From NCBI RefSeq assembly GCF_000744095.1, contig NZ_JQLI01000008.1, positions 1,116,001 through 1,180,000 of the forward strand: DNA of 64,000 bases, read 5' to 3'. Below, piece after piece: positions 28,156 through 36,473 of this stretch (positions are counted from its first letter, which is position 1; every line of letters begins with the position of its first letter). Below the pieces are notes generated by a model. That model had not been told where the DNA came from. It made no database searches and was given only the letters and a program-made list of their open reading frames with translations. This stretch comes from Cupriavidus necator A5-1 (lineage in GTDB: Bacteria > Pseudomonadota > Gammaproteobacteria > Burkholderiales > Burkholderiaceae). The position numbers and the translations under genes are program-made.

Positions 28156-29115
28156 ATGAAGATCGCAGTCCTTGCTTTCCCCGGCGTCCAGATGCTCGAC
28201 TTGGCTGGCCCCCTCGACGTGTTCCACGAAGGGGCCCGCCAGGCCGGCCAGCCGGACGCGTACCAGTTCGAGATCATCGCCACTGCGCCCGGCGTGCTGA
28301 CCGCTGCCAACGGCATGCGCATCCTGCCGGACGCGACGCTGGAGACCAGCAGCGCCGATATCGACACGCTGCTCGTCGCCGGCGGCCCCAGACTCAGCCT
28401 GCTGGAGCAGGATGCGACCATCCGCGACTGGCTCGCGCGCCAGGCCCGCACTGTGCGGCGCATCGGCTCGGTGTGCTCGGGCGCGATGCTGCTGGCGCAT
28501 GCCGGGCTGCTGGACGGCCGCAGCGCGACCACGCACTGGAATGCCACGGAGCGGCTGGCGCGGAAGTTCCCCGGCGTCAGGGTCGAGCCGGACCGGATCT
28601 TCGTGAAGGACGGCAACCTGTACACCTCGGCCGGCGTGACCGCCGGGCTGGACCTCGCGCTGGCATTGGTCGAAGAGGATTTTGGGCGGGTGGTGGCGCT
28701 GCGCGTGGCGCGCGAGCTGGTGATGTTCCTCAAGCGCCCCGGCGGGCAGTCACAGTTCAGCGCCCACCTGGCGGCGCAGACGGCTGAGCGCAACGCCATC
28801 CGCGAGGTGCAGGGATGGGTGGTGGAGAACCTGGCCTGCAACCTGTCGGTCGAGGCGCTGGCTGCGCAGGCCGGCATGAGCACGCGCAATTTCTCGCGCA
28901 TCTTCAAGCAGGAATGCCAGGTGACGCCGGCGGATTTCGTCGAGGGCGCGCGCATCGACGCGGCGCGCCGGCTGCTGGAAGGCTCGCGTCATCCGCTCAA
29001 GCGCGTGGCCGCGCTGACCGGATTCGGCGACCCCAACAACCTGCGCCGCGCCTTCCTGCGGCGGCTGGGGGTATCGCCGGCGGACTACCGGCGGCGCTTT
29101 CGCAGCGCCGCCTGA
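28156..29115 (+). CDS. GlxA-type transcription regulator (DJ-1/PfpI plus AraC)
   Basis: A 319-aa regulator with an N-terminal DJ-1/PfpI-like domain (residues ~1-180, starting MKIAVLAFPGVQMLDLAGP, nucleophile-elbow position GSVCSGAMLLA) and a C-terminal AraC-type double helix-turn-helix (~210-315: SVEALAAQAGMSTRNFSRIF, then AALTGFGDPNNLRRAF and the family end GVSPADYRRRF). Such proteins sense small metabolites and activate nearby or distant genes; the ligand and target here are not evident. ATG at 28156 gives the standard N-terminus. Confidence 0.88.
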   Translation: MKIAVLAFPGVQMLDLAGPLDVFHEGARQAGQPDAYQFEIIATAPGVLTAANGMRILPDATLETSSADIDTLLVAGGPRLSLLEQDATIRDWLARQARTVRRIGSVCSGAMLLAHAGLLDGRSATTHWNATERLARKFPGVRVEPDRIFVKDGNLYTSAGVTAGLDLALALVEEDFGRVVALRVARELVMFLKRPGGQSQFSAHLAAQTAERNAIREVQGWVVENLACNLSVEALAAQAGMSTRNFSRIFKQECQVTPADFVEGARIDAARRLLEGSRHPLKRVAALTGFGDPNNLRRAFLRRLGVSPADYRRRFRSAA

Positions 29116-29135
29116 GCGAAGTGCTGTACACAGCC

Positions 29136-29189
29136 TGTGCACAACGTTTGCACAGGTTTTCCGGACGGCTTTCCACAGGGTTATCCACA
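29136..29189. promoter_or_regulatory. Cluster of DnaA-box-like sequences
   Basis: A perfect DnaA 9-mer TTATCCACA occurs at 29181-29189. Within 45 bp upstream lie TGTGCACAA at 29136 (one mismatch, reverse), GTTTGCACA at 29146 and CTTTCCACA at 29169 (two mismatches each). The region is intergenic, between the GlxA-type gene and the PII gene. It is not next to dnaA, so it is not an obvious origin; a DnaA-titrating or regulatory site is possible. Confidence 0.4.
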
Positions 29190-29351
29190 GGTGCCCCCGG
29201 CGCGGCAGGCGCCGCCGCATGCGCGCCGGCGTACGCTGCGACCGCGCCGGGCGCGGCGTTGCGGGGAAATGCGGGCGGCCAATGACTGGTAAAATGCTGG
29301 CCGGAGAGCGCCGCCAGGCGCATGAACAAACGATAAACAGAGGGGCCAGTC

Positions 29352-29690
29352 ATGAAGCAGATTACCGCCATCATCAAACCGTTCAAGCTCGACGAGGTGC
29401 GTGAAGCGCTGGCTGACGTCGGCGTGACCGGGCTGACGGTGACCGAGGTGAAGGGATTTGGCCGCCAGAAGGGGCATACCGAGCTCTATCGCGGCGCCGA
29501 GTACGTCGTCGACTTCCTGCCCAAGATCAAGATTGAAGTGGTGGTGGCCGAGAACCAGCTCGACACCGTGCTGGACGCCATCGTCAAGGCCGCGCATACC
29601 GGCAAGATCGGCGACGGCAAGATCTTCGTCACCGAGATCGAGCGCGTGATCCGCATCCGCACCGGCGAACAGGACGAAGCCGCGGTCTGA
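29352..29690 (+). CDS. glnB: Nitrogen regulatory protein P-II
   Basis: A 112-aa PII signal protein that integrates 2-oxoglutarate, ATP/ADP and glutamine signals and controls targets such as GlnD/GlnE, NtrB and AmtB. The T-loop is intact with the uridylylation site Tyr51 (GAEYVVDF), and the B- and C-loop signatures are present (KIGDGKIFV, RIRTGEQDEAAV). It has the canonical start MKQITAIIKPFKLDEV. No amtB follows: a terminator does, so GlnB is a better guess than GlnK, but the two cannot be told apart with certainty. The upstream region carries the DnaA-box-like cluster and TAAAAT-type -10 candidates. Confidence 0.95.
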   Translation: MKQITAIIKPFKLDEVREALADVGVTGLTVTEVKGFGRQKGHTELYRGAEYVVDFLPKIKIEVVVAENQLDTVLDAIVKAAHTGKIGDGKIFVTEIERVIRIRTGEQDEAAV

Positions 29691-29712
29691 GCCGCCGGCC
29701 TGCAAGCAAAAG

Positions 29713-29741
29713 CGCCGCCCTCGGAGGGCGGCGTTTTTTTT
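29713..29741 (+). terminator. Rho-independent terminator of the PII gene
   Basis: Stem CGCCGCCCTC / GAGGGCGGCG with a very short loop, followed by eight T. It begins about 20 bp after the stop codon and ends shortly before the convergent gene at 29755. Confidence 0.92.
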
Positions 29742-29754
29742 GCGCTCGCATCGT

Positions 29755-30396
29755 TCAGCTCGGCAGCTTCCAGTCGTAGCGTACCGACACCAGCCGCATG
29801 GCGATGATCGCCACCGCCCCGGTCAGCAGCGCCGCCTCCTGCTGCACCGCCAGCCAGGTCATGCCGACATAGATCCAGCAGCCGATAAACGAGCAGGTGG
29901 CGTAGGGCGAGCGGTCGCGCAGGATCATCGGCACTTCATTGCACAGCACGTCGCGCACCACGCCGCCGAACACGGCCGAGATGATGCCCATCATCACCGC
30001 CACGGTCGGCGTCATCTGCGCCACCAGCGCCAGTGAGGCGCCCGTCACCGAGAACAGCCCCAGCCCGATCGCATCGGCCACGATCAGGGTGCGCTCCGAC
30101 GCCACCCGGCTCACCACGCGCAGCACTAACGAAGCGCCGAACGACATCGCGAAGATCAGCAGCACATAGCCTTCGTGGTCGACCCAGTAGAACGGCCGCC
30201 GGTCCAGCAGCACGTCGCGCACGGTGCCGCCGCCGAAGGCGGTGGCAAAGGCCACCACGAAGGTGCCGACCACGTCCAGGCGCTGCTTGCGCGCATCGAC
30301 CACGCCCGAGACCGCAAAGGCGAGCACGCCAATCACCTCCATGATGTGGAGGATCAGGGGCAGCCGCCCCAACAGCAATTCGAGCGGAAGGTGCAT
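29755..30396 (-). CDS. TRIC/UPF0126-type membrane channel protein
   Basis: A 213-aa inner-membrane protein with seven predicted helices built from two repeats, each with a Gly-rich kink: AFGGGTVRDVLLDRRPFYWV in repeat one and VFGGVVRDVLCNEVPMILR in repeat two. This is the bacterial TRIC (trimeric intracellular cation channel; YicG/YadS, UPF0126) family. Bacterial members have been studied structurally as trimeric cation channels; a glycine or amino-acid role has also been proposed. It is convergent with the PII gene and 22 bp downstream of the Smr-domain gene. Confidence 0.85.
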   Translation of the reverse strand: MHLPLELLLGRLPLILHIMEVIGVLAFAVSGVVDARKQRLDVVGTFVVAFATAFGGGTVRDVLLDRRPFYWVDHEGYVLLIFAMSFGASLVLRVVSRVASERTLIVADAIGLGLFSVTGASLALVAQMTPTVAVMMGIISAVFGGVVRDVLCNEVPMILRDRSPYATCSFIGCWIYVGMTWLAVQQEAALLTGAVAIIAMRLVSVRYDWKLPS

Positions 30397-30418
30397 CCGG
30401 TGCCGGGTGCGCCGTGGA

Positions 30419-31093
30419 TCAGGTGCGCGGCTGGCGCAGCAGCACCATCAGCGCACCGGCGCCGCCCTCGGCCTCGCGGGCCTGCACGAAGGCGAGCACT
30501 TCTTCCTTCTGCACCAGCCAGCTGCGCACCTTGCCCTTGAGCACCGGCAGCTTGTCGGGCGAGCCCAGGCCCTTGCCGTGGATCACGCGCACGCAGCGCA
30601 CGCCGTTGCGCACCGAGCGGCGCAGGAACTCCGCCAGCGCCTCGCGCGCCTCGTCGCTGCGCAGGCCGTGCAGGTCGACCTTGTCCTGCGGCACCCATTC
30701 GCCGCGGCGCAGCTTGCGGATCACGTCCATGCCGATGCCGGGGCGGCGGAACGACAGCGACTCGTCGGTTTCCAGCAGGCTTTCGACATCGAAATCATCG
30801 GACAGGGAGGCGGCCAGCACGGCCTCGTCGTTGCGGCGCGACTGCACCGGCACGGGGGCGGGCTTGCTGCCGGGCAGCGGGGCGCGGTTGCGGTCGCGCA
30901 GCTGGCTGACCTTGCCCACGCTGGCGCGGAACACATCAGCTTCCTCGCGGGCGCGCTGCGCCGCCTGCTCGGCGGCCAGGCGCTCGGCTTCGCGCCGCTC
31001 GGTGTCTTCCTTGAGAGTGTCGCGCAACTTGGCCAGGTCGTTCAGGCCGAAGCGTTGGGTCGGTCGGTCGGGTTTGCGGGCGCCGTGCGTCAT
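30419..31093 (-). CDS. Smr-domain protein (SmrA-like)
   Basis: A 224-aa cytosolic protein with a basic/coiled N-terminal half (charged run ~residues 20-60) and a C-terminal Smr domain (~140-220) carrying the two diagnostic motifs DLHGLRSDEAREAL and VIHGKGLGSPD. Smr domains are nicking endonucleases or nucleic-acid-binding modules related to the C-terminus of MutS2; stand-alone forms have been linked to DNA or RNA cleavage. It precedes the TRIC-like gene on the same strand and lies downstream of trxB with a 130-bp gap that contains GC-rich stems but no U-run. Confidence 0.85.
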   Translation of the reverse strand: MTHGARKPDRPTQRFGLNDLAKLRDTLKEDTERREAERLAAEQAAQRAREEADVFRASVGKVSQLRDRNRAPLPGSKPAPVPVQSRRNDEAVLAASLSDDFDVESLLETDESLSFRRPGIGMDVIRKLRRGEWVPQDKVDLHGLRSDEAREALAEFLRRSVRNGVRCVRVIHGKGLGSPDKLPVLKGKVRSWLVQKEEVLAFVQAREAEGGAGALMVLLRQPRT

Positions 31094-31223
31094 GAAAAAT
31101 CTCCGGAGGCTCGCCGGGATTATATCGACTGGGGAGGGGCAGGCGGGGGCGGAAAGCGGGAGGGGGCCGGCGGGCCAGTGCGGCCCGCCGTCGGGGATCC
31201 GCCCGCGGCGGGCCGGATTGCGC

Positions 31224-32189
31224 TTACTTCAGGTCTTCGACAAAGCGCTGCGCATCCAGTGCGGCCATGCAGCCCGTGCCGGCGCTGGTGATGGCCTGGC
31301 GGTAGACGTGGTCCTGCACGTCGCCGGCGGCGAACACGCCCGGCACGCTGGTGGCGGTGGCATCGCCCTGCAGGCCGGACTTGGTCACCAGGTAGCCGTT
31401 CTGCATGGCCAGCTGGCCTTCGAACAGGTCGGTGTTCGGTTTGTGGCCGATGGCGATGAACACGCCCGCCAGCTTCAGATCTTCGGTCTGGTCGGTCTTG
31501 GCGTTGCGGATGCGGATGCCGGTCACGCCGGAATCGTCGCCGAGGACTTCGTCCAGCACGCTGTCGTAGCGGACCACGATGCGGCCTTCCTTCTCGCGCT
31601 GCAGCAGGCGGTCGACCAGGATCGGCTCGGCGCGGAAGCTGTTGCGGCGGTGGATCAGGGTGACCTTGCTGGCGATGTGCGACAGGTACAGCGCCTCTTC
31701 CACGGCGGTATTGCCGCCGCCGACCACGGCCACTTCCTGGTTCTTGTAGAAGAAGCCGTCGCAGGTGGCGCAGGCCGACACGCCGCGGCCCATGAAGGCC
31801 TCTTCCGACGGCAGGCCCAGGTACTGGGCCGAGGCGCCGGTGGCGATGATCAGCGCGTCGCAGGTGTATTCGCCGGCGTCGCCGATCAGGCGGAAGGGGC
31901 GGGCCGGCTGGCCGTTCTCGTCCACCAGCTTGGCCGTATGGATGTGATCGAAGATGATTTCGGTCTTGAACTCTTCTGCATGCGCCAGCAGGCGCTGCAT
32001 CAGTTCCGGACCCTGCACGCCCTTGGCATCGCCCGGCCAGTTCTCGACGTCGGTGGTGGTCATCAGCTGGCCGCCCTGTGCCAGGCCGGTGATCAGTACC
32101 GGCTCAAGGTTGGCGCGGGCCGCGTAGACCGCGGCGGTATAGCCGGCGGGACCGGAACCGAGAATCAGCACTTTTGCGTGTTTTGCCAT
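31224..32189 (-). CDS. trxB: Thioredoxin-disulfide reductase
   Basis: Reduces thioredoxin with NADPH through FAD. The 321-aa length is standard. FAD-binding GSGPAGYTAA (11-20), the redox-active CATC (Cys140/Cys143) inside SACATCDGFFY, the NADPH-binding GGGNTAVEEALYL and the C-terminal FAGDVQD are all present. ATG at 32189 follows AGGA and gives MAKHAKVLILGSG. It is divergent from ftsK, with about 240 bp between starts; TATAAT on the minus strand at 32246-32251 is a probable -10 box. Confidence 0.96.
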   Translation of the reverse strand: MAKHAKVLILGSGPAGYTAAVYAARANLEPVLITGLAQGGQLMTTTDVENWPGDAKGVQGPELMQRLLAHAEEFKTEIIFDHIHTAKLVDENGQPARPFRLIGDAGEYTCDALIIATGASAQYLGLPSEEAFMGRGVSACATCDGFFYKNQEVAVVGGGNTAVEEALYLSHIASKVTLIHRRNSFRAEPILVDRLLQREKEGRIVVRYDSVLDEVLGDDSGVTGIRIRNAKTDQTEDLKLAGVFIAIGHKPNTDLFEGQLAMQNGYLVTKSGLQGDATATSVPGVFAAGDVQDHVYRQAITSAGTGCMAALDAQRFVEDLK

Positions 32190-32433
32190 GATGCGTTCCT
32201 GTGGCCGGTGCGGCATGAGGCCCACCGGCATTGCTCGAAAGCGACATTATAAGAGGAGCCGCATTTGCTCACTGTTGCAAATTCCAATGAGTCCGATAGT
32301 CCCGGCCCACGTTAAAATGGCCGCCACGATGACCGTCAGTCACCTGGTCAGTCAGTACTGACTTTGCCGTTTTGAGTCTGAAAATGGACCGCAACGGACC
32401 CGGAATCACCTAACACGCGAGTCTTATCCAGGC

Positions 32434-34767
32434 ATGGCCCGAGCTACCACGACGACCACCCGAACCGATCCCTCAGCCTTGCCATCCCGCATCGGCAAAC
32501 TGCTGGGCGAAGTGCGCTGGTTCCTGCTGCTGGCCGTCACGCTGGGCTTCCTGTGCGTGCTGGCCAGCTACAGCAAGACCGATCCCGGCTGGTCGCATGC
32601 CAACCAGGTCGCCGACATCCACAACCTGGGCGGCCGCGTCGGCGCCTGGGTGGCCGATGTGCTGTTCTTTATCTTCGGCTTCTCCGCGTACTGGCTGGCG
32701 GTGCTGCTGGTGCGTCGCTGCTGGCGCGGCTGGCGCACGCTGACCGCCGAACTACCCGAACACGAGGACCACCGCCAGGGCGTGGCGGTGAGCTGGATCG
32801 GCTTCGGGCTGACGCTGTTCTCCAGCATGGGGCTGGAGGCGATCCGCATGTACCCGCTGCGCGCCGCGCTGCCGCGCGCCCCAGGCGGGGTGCTGGGCGA
32901 CCTGCTGGGCGGCTGGCTGCAAGTGGCGCTGGGCTTCACCGGCGCGACGCTGCTGCTGCTGTTGCTGCTGGCGATCGGGCTGTCGCTGTTCTTCCATTTC
33001 TCGTGGCTGACGGTGGCCGAGCAGATCGGCGGCTTTGTCGAGACCCTCTTCCTCGGCTTCAAGAAGCGCCGCGAGAGCAAGCAGGACCGCATCATCGGCG
33101 AGGCCGCCAAGGTCGAGCGCAAGGAAACTGTCGAGGTGCAGCGCGTGCGCATCGAGGAGGCCGCGCCGGTGCAGATCGTGCGCCCGCAGGCGGTGCCCAA
33201 GCACGAGCGCGTCGAGCGCGAGAAGCAGCAGCCGCTGTTTGCCGATATCCAGGACTCGGACCTGCCGCCGCTGGCGCTGCTGGACCCGATCCCGCCGCAC
33301 CAGGAAACCGTCAGCGCCGAGACGCTGGAATTCACCTCGCGCCTGATCGAGAAGAAGCTCAAGGACTTCGGCGTCGAGGTCAAGGTCGTGGCCGCCTACC
33401 CGGGCCCGGTCATCACCCGCTACGAGATCGAGCCGGCCACCGGCGTCAAGGGCAGCCAGGTGGTCAACCTGGCGCGCGACCTGGCGCGCTCGCTGTCGCT
33501 GGTGTCGATCCGCGTGGTCGAGACCATCCCGGGCAAGAATTACATGGGGCTGGAACTGCCCAACCCCAAGCGCCAGACCGTGCGCCTGTCGGAAATCCTC
33601 GGCTCGCAGGTCTACAACGAGAGCGCGTCCAGCCTGACCATGGCGCTGGGCAAGGACATCGCCGGCAAGCCGATGGTGGCCGACCTGGCCAAGATGCCAC
33701 ACTGCATGGTCGCCGGTACCACCGGCTCGGGCAAGTCGGTCGGCATCAACGCGATGATCCTGTCGCTGCTGTACAAGGCCAAGGCCGAAAGCGTGCGGCT
33801 GATCCTGATCGACCCGAAGATGCTTGAAATGAGCGTCTACGAAGGCATCCCGCACCTGCTGTGCCCGGTGGTGACCGACATGCGCCAGGCCGGCAATGCG
33901 CTGAACTGGGCGGTCGGCGAGATGGAGCGGCGCTACAAGCTGATGAGCAAGCTGGGCGTGCGCAACCTGGCCGGCTACAACAAGAAGATCGACGAGGCCG
34001 CGGCCCGGGAAGATAAGATCCCGAATCCATTCAGCCTGACCCCGGACGCACCGGAGCCGCTGGAAAAGCTGCCCACCATTGTCATCGTGATCGACGAGCT
34101 TGCCGACCTGATGATGGTGGTCGGCAAGAAGGTCGAGGAGCTGATCGCGCGCATCGCGCAGAAGGCGCGCGCTGCCGGCCTGCACCTGGTGCTGGCGACG
34201 CAGCGGCCGTCGGTGGATGTGATCACCGGCCTGATCAAGGCCAACGTGCCGACCCGGATCGCGTTCCAGGTCAGCAGCAAGATCGATTCGCGCACCATCC
34301 TCGACCAGCAGGGCGCCGAGGCGCTGCTGGGCATGGGCGACATGCTCTACCTGGCGCCGGGCACCGGCTTGCCGGTGCGCGTGCATGGCGCCTTTGTGTC
34401 GGATGAGGAAGTCCACCGCGTGGTGGAGAAGCTCAAGGAGTCTGGCGAGGCCAACTACATCGAGGGCATCCTTGAAGGTGGCCTGACCGATGATGCTGGC
34501 GGCAGCGATGGCTTTGGCGGCGGTGCCGGCATTGGCGGTAGCGGCGGCGAGGCCGACCCGCTGTACGACCAAGCGGTCGAGGTGGTGCTGAAGAACCGGC
34601 GCGCGTCGATCTCGCTGGTGCAGCGCCACCTGCGCATCGGCTACAACCGCGCGGCGCGGCTGCTGGAGGATATGGAGAAGGCAGGGCTGGTGTCGGCGAT
34701 GTCGGGCAACGGCAACCGCGACATACTGGTGCAGGGTGGTGGCGCCGCCGCCCGTGAAGATGACTGA
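32434..34767 (+). CDS. ftsK: DNA translocase FtsK
   Basis: A 777-aa divisome protein that pumps chromosomal DNA at the septum and activates XerCD at dif. It has four N-terminal membrane helices (within residues ~25-190), a short linker compared with E. coli, the RecA-like motor with Walker A GTTGSGKS (428-435) and Walker B IVIVIDELADLM, and a C-terminal winged-helix gamma domain (RRASISLVQRHLRIGYNRAA) that reads KOPS sequences. A Gly-rich stretch separates motor and gamma domain. It is followed 190 bp later by lolA, the usual order in betaproteobacteria. Confidence 0.96.
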   Translation: MARATTTTTRTDPSALPSRIGKLLGEVRWFLLLAVTLGFLCVLASYSKTDPGWSHANQVADIHNLGGRVGAWVADVLFFIFGFSAYWLAVLLVRRCWRGWRTLTAELPEHEDHRQGVAVSWIGFGLTLFSSMGLEAIRMYPLRAALPRAPGGVLGDLLGGWLQVALGFTGATLLLLLLLAIGLSLFFHFSWLTVAEQIGGFVETLFLGFKKRRESKQDRIIGEAAKVERKETVEVQRVRIEEAAPVQIVRPQAVPKHERVEREKQQPLFADIQDSDLPPLALLDPIPPHQETVSAETLEFTSRLIEKKLKDFGVEVKVVAAYPGPVITRYEIEPATGVKGSQVVNLARDLARSLSLVSIRVVETIPGKNYMGLELPNPKRQTVRLSEILGSQVYNESASSLTMALGKDIAGKPMVADLAKMPHCMVAGTTGSGKSVGINAMILSLLYKAKAESVRLILIDPKMLEMSVYEGIPHLLCPVVTDMRQAGNALNWAVGEMERRYKLMSKLGVRNLAGYNKKIDEAAAREDKIPNPFSLTPDAPEPLEKLPTIVIVIDELADLMMVVGKKVEELIARIAQKARAAGLHLVLATQRPSVDVITGLIKANVPTRIAFQVSSKIDSRTILDQQGAEALLGMGDMLYLAPGTGLPVRVHGAFVSDEEVHRVVEKLKESGEANYIEGILEGGLTDDAGGSDGFGGGAGIGGSGGEADPLYDQAVEVVLKNRRASISLVQRHLRIGYNRAARLLEDMEKAGLVSAMSGNGNRDILVQGGGAAAREDD

Positions 34768-34959
34768 GCGCCGCTCAGGTCCGCATTCGTCGTAATATCG
34801 GCCGTAGTATGCGCCGTAATATCCGGTTACCCGACGGCGCGCTGCGCGCGGAATCCCCGGGCTCCCGGCCGCTCTAACAGGACAGGTTGCCCGTGCCTGC
34901 GCCGGCTCTGCCCGGCGCAGGCACGGGCAACGCACCCTACAACAACCAGGATCCGATCC

Positions 34960-35595
34960 ATGCGCAACCGCATCCTCGTGTCGGCCTGCGCCGCGCTGGC
35001 GATGTTCGCCATCCAGGCGCCGGCCCATGCCGCAGCCACCGACCAGCTGCAGAGCTTTGTCACCGGCGTGAAGAGCGCGCGCGGCGAATTCACGCAGCGC
35101 CAGGTCAAGGGGCAGGGCGCCAATACCAAGGTGACCGGCACATCCAGCGGCACCTTCGTGTTCTCGCGCCCGGGCAAGTTCACCTGGCGCTATACCAAGC
35201 CCTACGAGCAACTGCTGCAGGCCGATGGCCAGACGCTCTACATCTACGACAAGGACCTCAACCAGGTCACCGAGCGCAAGCTCGATGGCGCGCTCGGCTC
35301 CAGCCCCGCGGCGATCCTGTTCGGCAGTAATGACCTGGAGAAGAACTTCGTCGTGAAGAACGGCCCGACGCGCGATGGCGTGGAATGGCTGGAGCTGACG
35401 CCGAAGGCAAAGGACACGCAGTTCGAGCGTATCGGCATTGGCTTCAAGGGCGGCAACCTCGAAGCCATGGAGCTGCGCGATGCGTTCGGCAACACCACGC
35501 TGCTGACCTTCTCGGGCATGCAGAAAAACCCGCCGCTGGCGGCCGATGCATTCCGGTTCACGGTGCCCAAGGGCGCCGACGTGATGAAGCAATGA
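34960..35595 (+). CDS. lolA: Periplasmic lipoprotein carrier LolA
   Basis: Carries outer-membrane lipoproteins from LolCDE across the periplasm to LolB. The 211 aa begin with a signal peptide (cleavage after AHA, residue ~24) and then show the family pattern ARGEFTQRQ, GTFVFSRPGKFTWRYTKPYE and the later DAFGNTTLLTFS. The arginine of KFTWRY corresponds to the residue needed for lipoprotein release. It lies downstream of ftsK; its stop overlaps the start of the next gene (ATGA), which suggests coupling. Confidence 0.93.
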   Translation: MRNRILVSACAALAMFAIQAPAHAAATDQLQSFVTGVKSARGEFTQRQVKGQGANTKVTGTSSGTFVFSRPGKFTWRYTKPYEQLLQADGQTLYIYDKDLNQVTERKLDGALGSSPAAILFGSNDLEKNFVVKNGPTRDGVEWLELTPKAKDTQFERIGIGFKGGNLEAMELRDAFGNTTLLTFSGMQKNPPLAADAFRFTVPKGADVMKQ

Positions 35596-36041
35596 GGCTC
35601 GCCATGAACGAATCCCAGGAAGGTTCAGCAGGTGCCGTACGCGCTTATCGCTGCCCCGGCTTTGCGCTGATGGCCGGTGCCGGCGCGCTGGCGCTGGCGG
35701 CTTGCGCCAGCAGCGGCGGTGGTGCCAGCAAGTTCGATGTCGATTCCTTTCTGCGCGCGTCGGACAGCGCCTTGCCGGAAGTGCTGGGCAATCCGGCCTT
35801 TCTGCAGGCCACGCGCGTGTCCGCTAACGAATGCGCGGTGATGCTGCAATCGGCCAGCACCGGTGTTCTGGAAGACCTGCCGCCCAGCAATAGCGCGCGC
35901 GGCCCGGCGTGGCTGCTGCATCCTGAGGGCAAGCCGGAGCAGGTGTGGTTGGTGGTTAGTGAGGCGGGTGGGGAGAGAACCTGTCATGGGCCGTTGCCGG
36001 CGGATGCGATGAAGAAGCTGGCGGAAAGGGCTAAGGGTTAA
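35592..36041 (+). CDS. Small lipoprotein coupled to lolA
   Basis: A 149-aa predicted lipoprotein: hydrophobic signal followed by the lipobox LAAC (Cys38) and a Gly/Ser linker. The mature part is ~110 aa with two further cysteines (NECAVML and ERTCHGPL) that could pair. No named family recognised. The first ATG overlaps the lolA stop; an ATG four codons later (35604) is an alternative. Its last ~80 bases are more A/G-rich and less biased than the rest. The position next to lolA suggests an outer-membrane or lipoprotein-trafficking role, but this is inference. Confidence 0.68.
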   Translation: MRLAMNESQEGSAGAVRAYRCPGFALMAGAGALALAACASSGGGASKFDVDSFLRASDSALPEVLGNPAFLQATRVSANECAVMLQSASTGVLEDLPPSNSARGPAWLLHPEGKPEQVWLVVSEAGGERTCHGPLPADAMKKLAERAKG

Positions 36042-36195
36042 GGCTTCTTTGGCTGTGGGTTGGATCTTATCGATGATCAACGGCTCGTCGCTGCTGGTGA
36101 CATGTTGTCGTTGTTTGAACCGCTTGGTCCCGCTCTCCTGGGCGGGTCATTTTTGTCGGCTCCGGCGTGTGTCAAGGTAGATGTCGCGTCCGCCG

Positions 36196-36462
36196 CTATG
36201 CTGCGTGCCGGTACTGCCTCGGCTCCGTACCAACTCGTTCCGGGTTCAGGTAGACCACCTGCGCGAGGTCCCAATCCCGGATTCCAGTCGACCAGCGCTG
36301 CGGATGACGCGCGCGTGCGGCTTGATATACCGCTGTGCGTCGCGCCAGCACGCCAGGTGCTTCGCCGCGGTGCCGCTGGTTCGGCGTGACGTACTTCAAG
36401 CCGCTGTGGCAGTGTTCCTCGTTGTACCAGCGCACGGACCTGAGCACCCATTCATTTGACCG
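36196..36462 (-). pseudogene. IS3-family transposase remnant (C-terminal end)
   Basis: About 88 residues matching the end of an IS3-family OrfB/integrase: EWVLRSVRWYNEEHCHSG, then LKYVTPNQRHRGE and VYLNPERV. The DDE core and everything upstream are missing. The homology stops at the boundary of the IS607-type element, which lies at the 5' side of the remnant. No reading frame on the far side of that element continues the transposase, so the IS3 copy was already partial or the locus was rearranged afterwards. Confidence 0.8.
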
Positions 36463-36473
36463 CTCTTCCAAAT

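Noticed and set aside
29127..29190. Chromosomal replication origin
   Set aside because: Only one perfect DnaA box, no AT-rich unwinding region and no dnaA/dnaN/parAB nearby.
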